From NCBI RefSeq assembly GCF_900109655.1, contig NZ_FOAT01000004.1:204463-268462 (forward strand): a stretch of DNA of 64,000 nt. The letters are read 5' to 3'. Position 1 is the first letter of the stretch. The number at the start of each line of letters is the position of its first letter. Shown piece by piece: positions 1 to 8,146 of this stretch. The position numbers were made by a program, and so were the translations under genes. Origin of the DNA: Hominimerdicola alba. Lineage in GTDB: Bacteria; Bacillota; Clostridia; Oscillospirales; Ruminococcaceae. A model generated the notes under the pieces. It had not been told where the DNA came from, searched no databases, and saw only the letters and a list, made by a program, of their open reading frames with translations.

Positions 1-423
1 AAGATAAACACCATAGCACCAATGATGATAACCTATCATTTTCTCGAAAAAATGGGCAAAACAGGCTTCGGCAGGATCGTTAACACCACCAGCGGCATCC
101 GTCTTGAACCCGAGCAGGCAGGTTACAGCGCAAGTAAAGCCGCACTCGATAAGGTTACTATGGATCTCGCATCAAAATACAACGGCACGGATATCTGCAT
201 AAATATCACCGATCCGGGCTGGTGCAGAACAGACCTCGGCGGTCCTCATGCACCCAATGACCCCGACAGCGCTCTTCCCGGAGTTGTGGTCGGTGCGTTC
301 ATCGACGACAAAAAGTCGGGAAGAAATTTTGCGGCAGGAAATTTCCACGGAATGACCCTTGAAGAAGCAGTTAAAAAAGCTGAAAGCGATATACCCGTTT
401 ACACAGGTTCCATCGGACTTTGA
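1..423 (+). CDS. SDR-family NAD(P)-dependent oxidoreductase, C-terminal part
   Basis: The reading frame is open to the left edge, so only the C-terminal ~140 residues are present. A serine-rich strand (IVNTTSG) followed about a dozen residues later by YSASK gives the Ser...YxxxK catalytic arrangement of classical short-chain dehydrogenases, and DPGWCRTDLGG matches the conserved PG strand-loop after it. The N-terminal nucleotide-binding motif lies outside the window. The substrate cannot be told. The stop is 17 bases before the next start, with that gene's ribosome site in between, so the two are probably co-transcribed. Confidence 0.85.
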   Translation, partial: KINTIAPMMITYHFLEKMGKTGFGRIVNTTSGIRLEPEQAGYSASKAALDKVTMDLASKYNGTDICINITDPGWCRTDLGGPHAPNDPDSALPGVVVGAFIDDKKSGRNFAAGNFHGMTLEEAVKKAESDIPVYTGSIGL

Positions 424-440
424 TCTAAAGGAGGACATTT

Positions 441-1625
441 ATGAATAACTTCAATTTTTACAGCCCAACAGAATTTGTATTCGGAAAAGACAGAGAAAAT
501 GAGTGCGGAACTTACGTAAAAAAGTTCGGCGGAAGCAAGGTTCTCATTCACTACGGCGGAAGCTCCGCTGTAAAGTCGGGATTGCTGGACAGAGTTAAGA
601 GATCCCTTGAAAACAGCGGTATCGCTTACTGCGAGCTGGGCGGCGTACAGCCCAATCCCCGCGACGGTCTTGTATACAAGGGCATAGAACTTTGCCACAA
701 GGAAAATATTGATTTCATTCTCGCTGTCGGCGGAGGCTCGGTAATAGATTCTTCCAAGGCAATTGCGGCTGGCGTTCCATATGACGGCGATTTCTGGGAT
801 TTTTACAGCGGTAAGCATATCGATAAGGCTCTCTCGGTGGGAACAGTACTGACCATAGCTGCGGCAGGCAGCGAGGGTTCGGGAGATTCTGTCATCACCA
901 AAGAGGACGGTATGCTCAAAAGAGGTGCAGGCGCTGATGCACTGCGCCCCAAGTTCTCGGTAATGAACCCAGAGCTGACACAGACACTTCCCGCTTATCA
1001 GACAGCCTGCGGTGCTACGGATATCATGGCGCACGTTTTTGAAAGATATTTCACCAACACAACAGAAGTAGAGATAACTGACCGTCTTTGCGAGGCAGTG
1101 CTCATTACAATGGTGAAAGAAACTCCCAGAGTTATCGCAGACCCCAATAACTACGAAGCGAGAGCGAATATCATGTGGGCAGGAATGGTGGCTCACAATA
1201 ATATCGTAGGTGTTGGCAGAGAGCAGGACTGGAACAGCCACGGCATCGAGCATGAGCTTTCAGCCCTGTATGACTGCGCTCACGGTGCGGGACTTGCCGT
1301 TATCATGCCTGCATGGATGGAGTTCGTTTACAAGCATAACATCATGCGTTTCTGCCAGATGGCAGTAAGAGTTTTCGGCTGCAAAATGGATTTTGAGAAC
1401 CCTGAAAATACTGCACTTGCAGGTATAAAAGCTTTCCGCAGGTTCTTGCACGATATCGGTATGCCGATCAATTTTGCAGAGCTTGGCGCTAAAGAAGAGG
1501 ACATTCCCGCACTTACCGAGAAATTCGGTCTTGGTGATGGCAAAACAGGCGGTTTTGTACATCTCTCCTCCGAAGATGTAACGCAGATATATAAGATCGC
1601 TGCAAAAGCTTCACTTCCACAGTAA
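441..1625 (+). CDS. Iron-containing alcohol dehydrogenase (butanol dehydrogenase / YqhD-like)
   Basis: A 394-residue cytoplasmic enzyme of the iron-dependent group III alcohol dehydrogenase family, which reduces aldehydes to alcohols with NAD(P)H. The metal ligands are visible: Asp194 and His198 in ATDIMAH, His267 in NSHGIEH and His281 in DCAHGAG. The nucleotide-binding GGGSVID motif lies near residue 97. The length is typical. A strong AAAGGAGG lies a few bases upstream of the ATG. It follows the SDR gene closely, suggesting a small redox pair, plausibly for disposal of fermentation reductant. The exact aldehyde is not determinable. Confidence 0.92.
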   Translation: MNNFNFYSPTEFVFGKDRENECGTYVKKFGGSKVLIHYGGSSAVKSGLLDRVKRSLENSGIAYCELGGVQPNPRDGLVYKGIELCHKENIDFILAVGGGSVIDSSKAIAAGVPYDGDFWDFYSGKHIDKALSVGTVLTIAAAGSEGSGDSVITKEDGMLKRGAGADALRPKFSVMNPELTQTLPAYQTACGATDIMAHVFERYFTNTTEVEITDRLCEAVLITMVKETPRVIADPNNYEARANIMWAGMVAHNNIVGVGREQDWNSHGIEHELSALYDCAHGAGLAVIMPAWMEFVYKHNIMRFCQMAVRVFGCKMDFENPENTALAGIKAFRRFLHDIGMPINFAELGAKEEDIPALTEKFGLGDGKTGGFVHLSSEDVTQIYKIAAKASLPQ

Positions 1626-1711
1626 TTAGAACATTCCGAAACACAAGGTTTAACCTGTGCTGTGCTCGGTAAAAAAGATTCTGAATGTCTTTCAGAGGGA
1701 AGAATATCATA

Positions 1712-1751
1712 TAACGGACAGCCGCTCTGTAACGGCTGTCCGTTATTATTT
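1712..1751 (+). terminator. Rho-independent terminator after the alcohol dehydrogenase
   Basis: A 13-bp stem (TAACGGACAGCCG pairing with CGGCTGTCCGTTA) with an 8-base loop is followed by a T-rich stretch. It closes the SDR-ADH transcription unit. Confidence 0.85.
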
Positions 1752-1794
1752 CTGTGTTCAAAAAATCTCCGACCGATCTGCATTTCATTTCCCA

Positions 1795-1829
1795 AAAAGC
1801 TTGAATCGATCAAGCTTTTGTGGTATAAT
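1795..1829 (+). promoter_or_regulatory. Promoter with overlapping palindrome upstream of the deaminase
   Basis: TTGAAT (1801-1806) and TATAAT (1824-1829) are 17 bases apart. A perfect 10-bp inverted repeat, AAAAGCTTGA / TCAAGCTTTT (1795-1804 and 1810-1819), covers the -35 box and spacer. That is where a repressor would sit. Confidence 0.75.
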
Positions 1830-1867
1830 ATAAAAAACACAGTTCAGCAACTTCGGGAGGTGCAGAT

Positions 1868-2311
1868 ATGGATAGATTTATGGCAATAGCTGTCACGGAA
1901 GCAAGAAACGGTATCCGCGCAGGACACGGCGGTCCTTTCGGGTGCGTTATCGTGAAGGATGGTGAGATCATCGGCAGAGGACATAATGAAGTTGTTCTGC
2001 AAAAAGACCCGACCTGTCACGGTGAGATAATGGCAATACATAATGCCTGTAAAACACTGGGCACTTTCGATCTTTCAGGCTGTGAACTTTACACCACAGC
2101 TGAACCCTGCCCCATGTGCCTTGGGGCTATCCGCTGGGCGAATATAAAAAAGGTCTACTACGGCTGTAATGTCTCCGATACTGACAAGATCGGTTTCCGA
2201 GATCAGCAGTTTTATTCCGAAACCGCTGACTTTCTTGAAGAACTCGACCGCAAAGAATGTCTAGAGGTCTTCTATGAATACCGTGACATCGAAGACAAGA
2301 TCGGTTACTGA
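1868..2311 (+). CDS. Nucleoside/guanine deaminase, CMP/dCMP-deaminase fold
   Basis: A 147-residue cytidine-deaminase-fold enzyme. The zinc and catalytic motif reads CHGEIMA (His ligand plus catalytic Glu), followed ~30 residues later by the PCPMC pair of cysteine ligands. GGPFGCVIVKDG at the N-terminus and the FxD-type C-terminal region resemble Bacillus guanine deaminase GuaD more than tRNA deaminase TadA. In that family the reaction is guanine to xanthine plus ammonia. HGE replaces the more common HAE. It has its own promoter with a palindrome and GGGAGGTG as ribosome site, so it is probably monocistronic. A TadA-like role is the main alternative. Confidence 0.85.
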   Translation: MDRFMAIAVTEARNGIRAGHGGPFGCVIVKDGEIIGRGHNEVVLQKDPTCHGEIMAIHNACKTLGTFDLSGCELYTTAEPCPMCLGAIRWANIKKVYYGCNVSDTDKIGFRDQQFYSETADFLEELDRKECLEVFYEYRDIEDKIGY

Positions 2312-2345
2312 ACCCTATGTTACAAAGAATTTACGCACATAACGC

Positions 2346-2378
2346 AAAAACGGCAGTCCGCACGGAACTGCCGTTTTT
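2346..2378. terminator. Bidirectional terminator
   Basis: AAAAACGGCAGT pairs with ACTGCCGTTTTT across a short GC-rich loop. A-tract and T-tract on either side let it serve both the deaminase gene and the converging surface-protein gene. Confidence 0.85.
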
Positions 2379-2398
2379 ATATTCTCCAAAACCGATAA

Positions 2399-3664
2399 TT
2401 ACCTTACAGTAACAGTTATCGCATTCTTGATAGGATCGGTTGTATTCCACTTGCCGTTAACTCTTGCAGCTACAGCGACCCTGTAGGTCATGCCGGATGT
2501 CAGGTTCTTGGGAGTTACATAGCTGTTTGTAGTAATATTGGAAGTCTGAACTCTCCACTTGCCTGCCAGATATACAGCAATGCCGTACTTGTCAGCACCA
2601 TCGACCTTATCCCAGATGAACTGGATCTGATGATACTTGGAGTTGGTTATAGCCCTTACATTCTTAGGATAATCATCATTCTGGGGATCGGGATCACCGA
2701 AGGATGAATTATCAAATACCACGTTCGCATTGTTCAGGAAAGTCGAATTTGAAGGCTTATCAATGCTGTTCCACTTGTCCTGTGTGCCGTAGAATGTGAT
2801 TGTCGCACGGCTGTTTACGTCAGAGAATGCATAACCATCGATCTTTGTAAGGTTGCTTGAAAGCTTCAGCTCGCTGAGCCTGTTGCAGTATGAAAATGCC
2901 ATCAGACCTATGTAAGTTGCACCCTTTGCATCAACAGAAGTCAGGTTCTCACAGTAGAAGAATGTGTTGTCACCGATTTCCTTAACGCTTGTAGGGAAAA
3001 CAACGGAAGTAACATCATTGTTTCCTGCAAAAGCGCTGGGAGAAACGTACTTTACACTTGAAGGTACAGTAACATCGCCCTTGGTAGTCTTAGCGTCGAT
3101 AAGAGCGCCGTTAACGATGACCATAGGGTTCTGTTCACGCTGTGCTTTCAGCCAGGGAGTGGAATCAAAGCACTTATCGTGTATCTCTACCAGCTTGTTC
3201 GGGAATTTAACTGTATCGAGACTGGTGCAGTACTCAAATGCGTGCATCTCCATAACTTCAAGGCTTGAAGGCAGAGTTACAGACTGAAGATTTGTAGACA
3301 TCGAGAACGCATAATATCCGATCGTCTTTACGGAATCTGGTATTGAGATGCTTGTAAGCTTAGTGCACTGGAATGCATATCTCGCAATAGCGGTAACAGG
3401 CAGACCATCGATAGTTGAAGGTATAGTCAACGAGGTAGTACCGTCGGTACAGCTGTAAGCCTCGATATGGTCGGAATATTTATAGTACTTCAGATTGCCC
3501 GAAGTTCCCACAGTATAGTTAGTATCGGTAGGTCCGTAAGCAGCACTTGCAGTTATCTGTGCATTAGGGAATACACCCTGAGCTGCCATCGAAGAAACGG
3601 ACGCAGCCATAACTGCAATAGCTAAAGCAGTTGTTCTGATAATTTTTCTTCCTGTTGTTTTCAT
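2399..3664 (-). CDS. Secreted BspA-like leucine-rich-repeat protein with C-terminal FN3-like module
   Basis: A 421-residue exported protein. GGAGAG eight bases before the second in-frame ATG supports that start. An N-terminal signal peptide (KIIRTTALAIAVMAASVSSMAAQG) is followed by LRR_5/BspA repeats such as SISIPDSVKTIGYYAF and SVVFPTSVKEIGDNTF, interrupted by a PWLKAQREQNPMVIVNG insert. The last ~85 residues form a module (YHQIQFIWDK...KYGIAVYLAGKWRV) almost identical to the C-terminus of the GH5 enzyme at 18225-20000. No dockerin or cell-wall sorting signal is seen. BspA-like proteins bind surfaces or host and matrix proteins; an adhesin or substrate-binding role is inference. Confidence 0.85.
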   Translation of the reverse strand: MKTTGRKIIRTTALAIAVMAASVSSMAAQGVFPNAQITASAAYGPTDTNYTVGTSGNLKYYKYSDHIEAYSCTDGTTSLTIPSTIDGLPVTAIARYAFQCTKLTSISIPDSVKTIGYYAFSMSTNLQSVTLPSSLEVMEMHAFEYCTSLDTVKFPNKLVEIHDKCFDSTPWLKAQREQNPMVIVNGALIDAKTTKGDVTVPSSVKYVSPSAFAGNNDVTSVVFPTSVKEIGDNTFFYCENLTSVDAKGATYIGLMAFSYCNRLSELKLSSNLTKIDGYAFSDVNSRATITFYGTQDKWNSIDKPSNSTFLNNANVVFDNSSFGDPDPQNDDYPKNVRAITNSKYHQIQFIWDKVDGADKYGIAVYLAGKWRVQTSNITTNSYVTPKNLTSGMTYRVAVAARVNGKWNTTDPIKNAITVTVR

Positions 3665-3763
3665 TTTCACACTCTCCATCTCATTTAATTAAAAACACAT
3701 CCATATCGAATAAAAGCATAGCTACACCGGCTATATAAATGTTTTATCCAATATAACGATTTT

Positions 3764-3792
3764 ATTATATCATATAACAAATCCTTTGTCTA
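3764..3792 (-). promoter_or_regulatory. Candidate promoter of the BspA-like gene
   Basis: On the minus strand TAGACA and TATAAT are 17 bases apart. The 5' untranslated region would be about 95 bases. Confidence 0.55.
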
Positions 3793-3807
3793 CAAAAATT
3801 TTCAAAT

Positions 3808-4296
3808 ATGAATGTAAACTTTTTGCGGTTTTGTCAATGCGAACTTGACTACATCAAGAAGAATGCAGAGTTCAGGAGCAAGGCAGGGCTTAACTGCTAC
3901 ATAGAGCGTAAGGACGGGCACAACTGCTGTGACTGGTGCTCGAAACTTGCAGGGCGTTATCGCTACCCCGATGAAGTCCCGAAAGATGTGTACAGGCGGC
4001 ATGACAACTGCACCTGTGATGTATCCTACGTTTCGGAGAAAGGGCGGCAGAACGTTCACAGCAAGCGGTGGGCTAATGAGCAGGCTAAGGCTCAGAGGAT
4101 AGAGTATGCGGCTAGTCTGCCTAAGCCTATGAAGCTGACTAAAGCAGAGGCGATTGCGAAAGAGTCCGAGATTTTGGCTCGTAAAGAGTTGACTTATGAC
4201 GAAAAAAGCGGTATAATGAATACGGTGAATAACACTCAGGATTTCATGGACCGTGAACACCATAACACACTAAGCCGTAAGGTAAACAAAAGCTGA
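3808..4296 (+). pseudogene. Fragment of a phage MuF-like minor head protein
   Basis: Residues ~15-85 contain CDWCSKLAGR...DVYRRHDNCTCDVSY, the CxxC...HxNCxC pattern found at the C-terminal end of phage Mu gpF/SPP1 gp7-type minor capsid proteins. The rest of that ~250-residue domain is missing, and the first ~12 residues look like read-in from AT-rich intergenic DNA, so this is a 5'-truncated remnant. No other phage structural gene is nearby. The tail after residue 100 is Lys/Glu-rich and unrecognised. Family assignment is by motif only. Confidence 0.5.
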
Positions 4297-4328
4297 GTTG
4301 TTCGATTTAGTTAAGGAGTTGATGGGAT

Positions 4329-4481
4329 ATGATGGCAAAAGCAAGTAACAGGGAGATAGAGCTATTAAACCAGCTTGCCCCTTGGCTCATAATAAGCGAA
4401 AAAGATGGCGAACCTGCAAAACTGAAACCAGATGCTCCCGATGAGATAAAGAAACTCTATAAAGAATGGCTTAATATGTAA
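4329..4481 (+). CDS. Small 50-residue protein, phage-associated hypothetical
   Basis: A short frame starting ATG-ATG, with AAGGAG ten bases upstream, that encodes 50 residues beginning MMAKASNREIELLNQLAPW and ending KEWLNM. It is soluble with no recognised domain. It lies directly after the capsid-protein fragment and is probably part of the same prophage residue. The good ribosome site is the main argument that it is or was translated. Confidence 0.4.
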   Translation: MMAKASNREIELLNQLAPWLIISEKDGEPAKLKPDAPDEIKKLYKEWLNM

Positions 4482-4499
4482 ACCGATTGACTAAGTTAG

Positions 4500-4628
4500 G
4501 CGATTTTTTCATACCCGAACAACAAAACACCCGAACCCACCTCAAAGCCGCCTCCTGCTGCTGATGAGGAAATAACCGCTATGCTTGAAACGTTGGGAAC
4601 AACTGCAAGCGGGCTCATAGACGACTAG
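4500..4628 (+). pseudogene. C-terminal remnant of an unidentified phage-type protein
   Basis: An open frame without a start encodes a Pro-rich linker (KTPEPTSKPPPAADEE) followed by ITAMLETLGTTASGLIDD and a stop. This looks like the tail of a larger protein whose front has been lost, consistent with decay of the neighbouring phage material. Confidence 0.35.
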
Positions 4629-4670
4629 CATTTGCGACCGACATCAATGTCGGCGGCAGGTGCTTTTTTT
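4628..4670 (+). terminator. Rho-independent terminator of the phage-like fragment
   Basis: A long hairpin built around CCGACAT / ATGTCGG, with an outer GCA...TGC arm, is followed by seven T residues. Confidence 0.8.
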
Positions 4671-4683
4671 ATACCTATAAGGA

Positions 4684-5469
4684 TCAATTCTTCTGCTTGC
4701 GATATTCAAGGGGTGTGATACCACAGCGTTCTTTGAACTGCCGCGTGAAATGCTCGTAATTCCGATAGCCGCATTTTCCTGCGATATCATGGGCTGTCAG
4801 GTTTGTGGAAGTCAGCAGCATCTTTGCGTACTCCGTCTTGGCGTTGATGAAATCCTGTACGAATGTCACGCCGAAGATCTTCTTATAATAGTACTGAAAA
4901 GACGCAGGGCTCATGCGTACTTCATGCGCCGCCCATGTTACCGAGCGCGGGATGTAAGGCTCGGCGTATATCTTATGGCGGATAGTCAGCAGTATCTCAT
5001 GCTCGGCATCTTTTATCTGCTTGTCGGGCAGATAAAGTGTATCGCTGACGCGGTTGAATATCAGCCACATATAGTGCTCCATATTCTCCTGCGCATATGG
5101 TGACCCCGAGGTATATTCGTCAGCGATAGCCTTGATGCACCAGCTTAAAAACTCAACAGAATCCGTCGGCACTCCCTTGGCATAGGGTATCTTTCTTTTC
5201 AGAAATTCCGCTTCTTCACCCTCACTGAAACGAAAATGTACCCAGTCGTTCGCAAATTCATGCTTTGGAACACACCTGTAATACTGCGCCACGCCCTGAG
5301 GATAAATAAAGAAAGAATTCTTCGGAACAAAGATATCTTGACCGTCTATCGTGAAAATGGTTTCGGTTTTGAGTATCAGCAGCAGACAGTCTCCGCTGCC
5401 ATTGGGACGCTCGATAAAAAAGTCCGTATCGTGCCTGTGATTATAGCCAACATTATTGATTATCATCAT
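4684..5469 (-). CDS. AraC-family transcriptional regulator
   Basis: A 261-residue regulator. The N-terminal half resembles the cupin-like AraC ligand-binding domain (HRHDTDFFIERPNGSGDCLLLI...NSFFIYPQGVAQYY). The C-terminal ~100 residues hold two helix-turn-helix motifs, ending with the AraC signature DIAGKCGYRNYEHFTRQFKERCGITPLEYRK. It is divergent from the GH5 cellulase at 5806, with only ~335 bases between them, so it probably responds to a plant-derived sugar and controls that gene or itself. The ligand is unknown. Confidence 0.9.
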   Translation of the reverse strand: MMIINNVGYNHRHDTDFFIERPNGSGDCLLLILKTETIFTIDGQDIFVPKNSFFIYPQGVAQYYRCVPKHEFANDWVHFRFSEGEEAEFLKRKIPYAKGVPTDSVEFLSWCIKAIADEYTSGSPYAQENMEHYMWLIFNRVSDTLYLPDKQIKDAEHEILLTIRHKIYAEPYIPRSVTWAAHEVRMSPASFQYYYKKIFGVTFVQDFINAKTEYAKMLLTSTNLTAHDIAGKCGYRNYEHFTRQFKERCGITPLEYRKQKN

Positions 5470-5519
5470 ATATCACCCGATTTTTTCTAAAAACATCATT
5501 CAAGTTATATTATATATCA

Positions 5520-5548
5520 TTGAATTCTCATTGTCAACAGTGTATAAT
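5520..5548 (+). promoter_or_regulatory. Promoter for the GH5-dockerin gene
   Basis: TTGAAT and TATAAT are exactly 17 bases apart. Transcription would begin near 5555, leaving an unusually long ~250-base leader before the GH5 start codon. Confidence 0.65.
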
Positions 5549-5560
5549 AAATTTAGTTCA

Positions 5561-5762
5561 GGGGACAGCTTTATGCGCATTATTCACAATGGATATGTGG
5601 ATTAATGTACATTATCTACAAGGGGTTAATTCAGCACACACTTAGCAACAGGTTAATACACGGCTGATTTTTTCTGTCCCCATCACAGTCAAATGGTCAG
5701 ATAAGGCTGTGACAGCAACCAAAACAGGTCTGCCGCTTAAATGAGAGGAGTATGCGGCAGAC
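5561..5762 (+). promoter_or_regulatory. Structured 5' leader of the GH5 cellulase mRNA
   Basis: Three nested or serial pairings are visible: GGGGACAG (5561-5568) with CTGTCCCC (5674-5681), TCACAG (5683-5688) with CTGTGA (5707-5712), and GTCTGCCGC (5728-5736) with GCGGCAGAC (5754-5762). No known riboswitch consensus was recognised. The last hairpin has no T-run, so it is not a simple terminator. It fills most of the 5470-5805 intergenic region. Confidence 0.5.
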
Positions 5763-5805
5763 GAGAGCAAAGCAAAACTTTATGATTTAGAAGGGGTAGT
5801 TTTTT

Positions 5806-8061
5806 ATGAAAACTAGAAGCAAAAAGACTCTTGCGCTTTCAGTGGTCTGCGCAATGGCAGTTTCCTGTCTTTCAGCCATTGAACCTGTCCGTGCTGAAGC
5901 CGCTTTCGAGAAAAACGCTCAGCAGACTGTTGCCGATATGGGTCTGGGGTGGAACCTGGGCAACTCGCTGGACAGCTATTCAGGTACTACGGTAGGTTCT
6001 AACAGAGGAAGCACATCTTCCGAAACGGCATGGGGAAATCCCGCAACGACCAAAGCCATGATCGACATGGTAAAAAAATCGGGTGTAAAGACAGTTCGTG
6101 TACCCGTGACCTGGTACGAACACATGGATCCTGTCACCTACAAGATCGACGAAACATGGATGAACAGGGTCGAAGAGATCGTAAACTACGTACTCGATGA
6201 TGATATGTACTGCATCATCAACGTACATCACGATACAGGTGAAAAGGGCTGGCTGAAAGCAAACAGCACGAACCTTCAGACAAAGAAAGCCATGTTCACA
6301 TCTATCTGGGAACAGGTCAGCGACAATTTTGCCGATTACGGCGACAAGCTTCTGTTTGAGGGCTTCAACGAGATACTGGACGACAGTGCAAATCAGTGGT
6401 GGATACCAAGCTCGGAAGCTTGCCCCATCTCCAACGATCTCAACCAGATATTCGTTGATACTGTTAGAAAATCGGGTGGAAACAACGCTAAGAGAAATCT
6501 GATATGCAACACCTACTGCGGCGGTGCAAACAATGAGATCACCAGCCAGTACGTTCTGCCTAAGGATACCATCAGCGACAGACTGATAGTTGAAGCTCAC
6601 GTATATCAGCCATTTGAGTTCACCCACGAAAGTTACCCCGAGATAACATCGTGGACAAAATCTCCGCTGGATAATGTGCTGGATAATCTCAACAGAACAT
6701 TCTCCCAGAAAGGCATACCCGTTATCATCGGTGAGTTCGGCTGTGCAAACAAGAACAATATGGATCAGATCACTTCATGGGCAAAGTACCTTGTAGAGAA
6801 GTGTACAAATTACGGTATGTGCTGCATCTGGTGGGATAACGGTTCTCAGTATAAGATCTACAACCGCCGCACACTGAAAGTTACTCAGCCCGAACTGCTG
6901 AATACTATGCTGGCAGCTGCAGGTTCAGAGGTTAACGTTGATCCTCAGAAAGAGGTCAAAGGCGATATCAACGGTGACGGCAAGCTAAACGATACCGACA
7001 AGGAACTGCTCCGGAATTATCTGGTGAAAAAGTCCACGAATATCAGCATGAAAGCCGATATCAACAAGGACGGAGAGATCGATATCCTCGATCTCGTTGA
7101 GATGGAAAGAGCTATCCTGAACCCCGAGACTGTTCCCGATGAGAATAATCTCTGTGCCAACGAAGACAACTGGGCAAGCTGGACCGATACCTCAGAGGGC
7201 GGTCAGGGCGAGCTGTTCTATGTTGACAACGGCGTATCAATGCAGGTAGATAAGGGCGGTAATTACGAATGGAACGCACAGTTCTTCTATGATGCCATCA
7301 CCCTTGAACAGGGCGCTACTTACAAGCTCTCATTCGATTATATCAGCAATAAGCCTCAGTCCACAACTGTTATCGTAAATCAGGGTCACGGTGATTATTT
7401 ATCATATTACAGCGATACCCTTAACTGGACGACCTCAGCTCAGCATTATACCGCAACTTTTGATTATACTTCAAAGACCGACAATGCCTGCCGTGTAACA
7501 TTCAATCTTGGAGGCAAAGGCGTGAACGTTCCTTACAAGGTAACTGTCACAAATCTTTCTCTTGTCAAAGTCAGCGGCGGTTCTTCCACAACAACACAGC
7601 CTTCTACAACAGAACCTACTGTTACAACAGGAACAAATATGACATCTGATGCTTCCAAGTTCTCAGGCTGGGCAAATACCGAAGGCGGCGCGTCTGCAAC
7701 ATTCAAGAATCTGAGCAACGGTCTTCAGATCGCTGTTAAGAATTCAGGTACAGACGTTTGGCACGTTCAGGGTATGTATCCCGACCTCACACTTGAAAGA
7801 GGAGCAACTTACGAGATCTCATTCGATTATCAGGCAGACAAGTCCGTAGAGATGGGCTATAAATTCCAGCAGAATTATGACCCCTACGATCAGTACTTCT
7901 ACGCACCTCTGAACTTCACAACTCAGAAGCAGCATTATTCCAAGACTTTCGCGATGACCGAACCTACTGATGATAATGTTGCCTGCGTATTCACCTGCGG
8001 TGGTGTAAATGCTCCCGTTACAGTTACCATCACCGATCTCGTTATTAAAAAGATATCTTGA
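5806..8061 (+). CDS. GH5 endoglucanase with internal dockerin and two carbohydrate-binding-like modules
   Basis: A 751-residue secreted enzyme. After a signal peptide (~1-31) the GH5 domain spans ~40-375, with acid/base Glu189 in FNEIL and nucleophile Glu310 in IIGEFG. The opening GLGWNLGNSLD and the IINVHHD strand fit GH5 cellulases that cut beta-1,4-glucans. A type I dockerin follows at ~386-442 (GDINGDGKLND... and ADINKDGEIDILDLVEMERAIL). Two related ~140-residue beta-sandwich modules of CBM_4_9 type (~448-590 and ~612-751) flank a Thr-rich linker. A dockerin in the middle of a protein is less usual than a terminal one. The divergent AraC gene and the long leader suggest regulated expression. 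Confidence 0.92.
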   Translation: MKTRSKKTLALSVVCAMAVSCLSAIEPVRAEAAFEKNAQQTVADMGLGWNLGNSLDSYSGTTVGSNRGSTSSETAWGNPATTKAMIDMVKKSGVKTVRVPVTWYEHMDPVTYKIDETWMNRVEEIVNYVLDDDMYCIINVHHDTGEKGWLKANSTNLQTKKAMFTSIWEQVSDNFADYGDKLLFEGFNEILDDSANQWWIPSSEACPISNDLNQIFVDTVRKSGGNNAKRNLICNTYCGGANNEITSQYVLPKDTISDRLIVEAHVYQPFEFTHESYPEITSWTKSPLDNVLDNLNRTFSQKGIPVIIGEFGCANKNNMDQITSWAKYLVEKCTNYGMCCIWWDNGSQYKIYNRRTLKVTQPELLNTMLAAAGSEVNVDPQKEVKGDINGDGKLNDTDKELLRNYLVKKSTNISMKADINKDGEIDILDLVEMERAILNPETVPDENNLCANEDNWASWTDTSEGGQGELFYVDNGVSMQVDKGGNYEWNAQFFYDAITLEQGATYKLSFDYISNKPQSTTVIVNQGHGDYLSYYSDTLNWTTSAQHYTATFDYTSKTDNACRVTFNLGGKGVNVPYKVTVTNLSLVKVSGGSSTTTQPSTTEPTVTTGTNMTSDASKFSGWANTEGGASATFKNLSNGLQIAVKNSGTDVWHVQGMYPDLTLERGATYEISFDYQADKSVEMGYKFQQNYDPYDQYFYAPLNFTTQKQHYSKTFAMTEPTDDNVACVFTCGGVNAPVTVTITDLVIKKIS

Positions 8062-8093
8062 ATATAACCTCTTTAGTTGAAAGATCACCTTAC

Positions 8094-8128
8094 AAAAAAC
8101 TCTCTGTCAGAGCGGCAGAGAGTTTTTT
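8094..8128. terminator. Bidirectional terminator between convergent glycosidase genes
   Basis: AAAAAACTCTCTG pairs with CAGAGAGTTTTTT. It serves the GH5 gene on the plus strand and the GH43 gene on the minus strand. Confidence 0.85.
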
Positions 8129-8146
8129 GCTTATATTTTTTTATGA

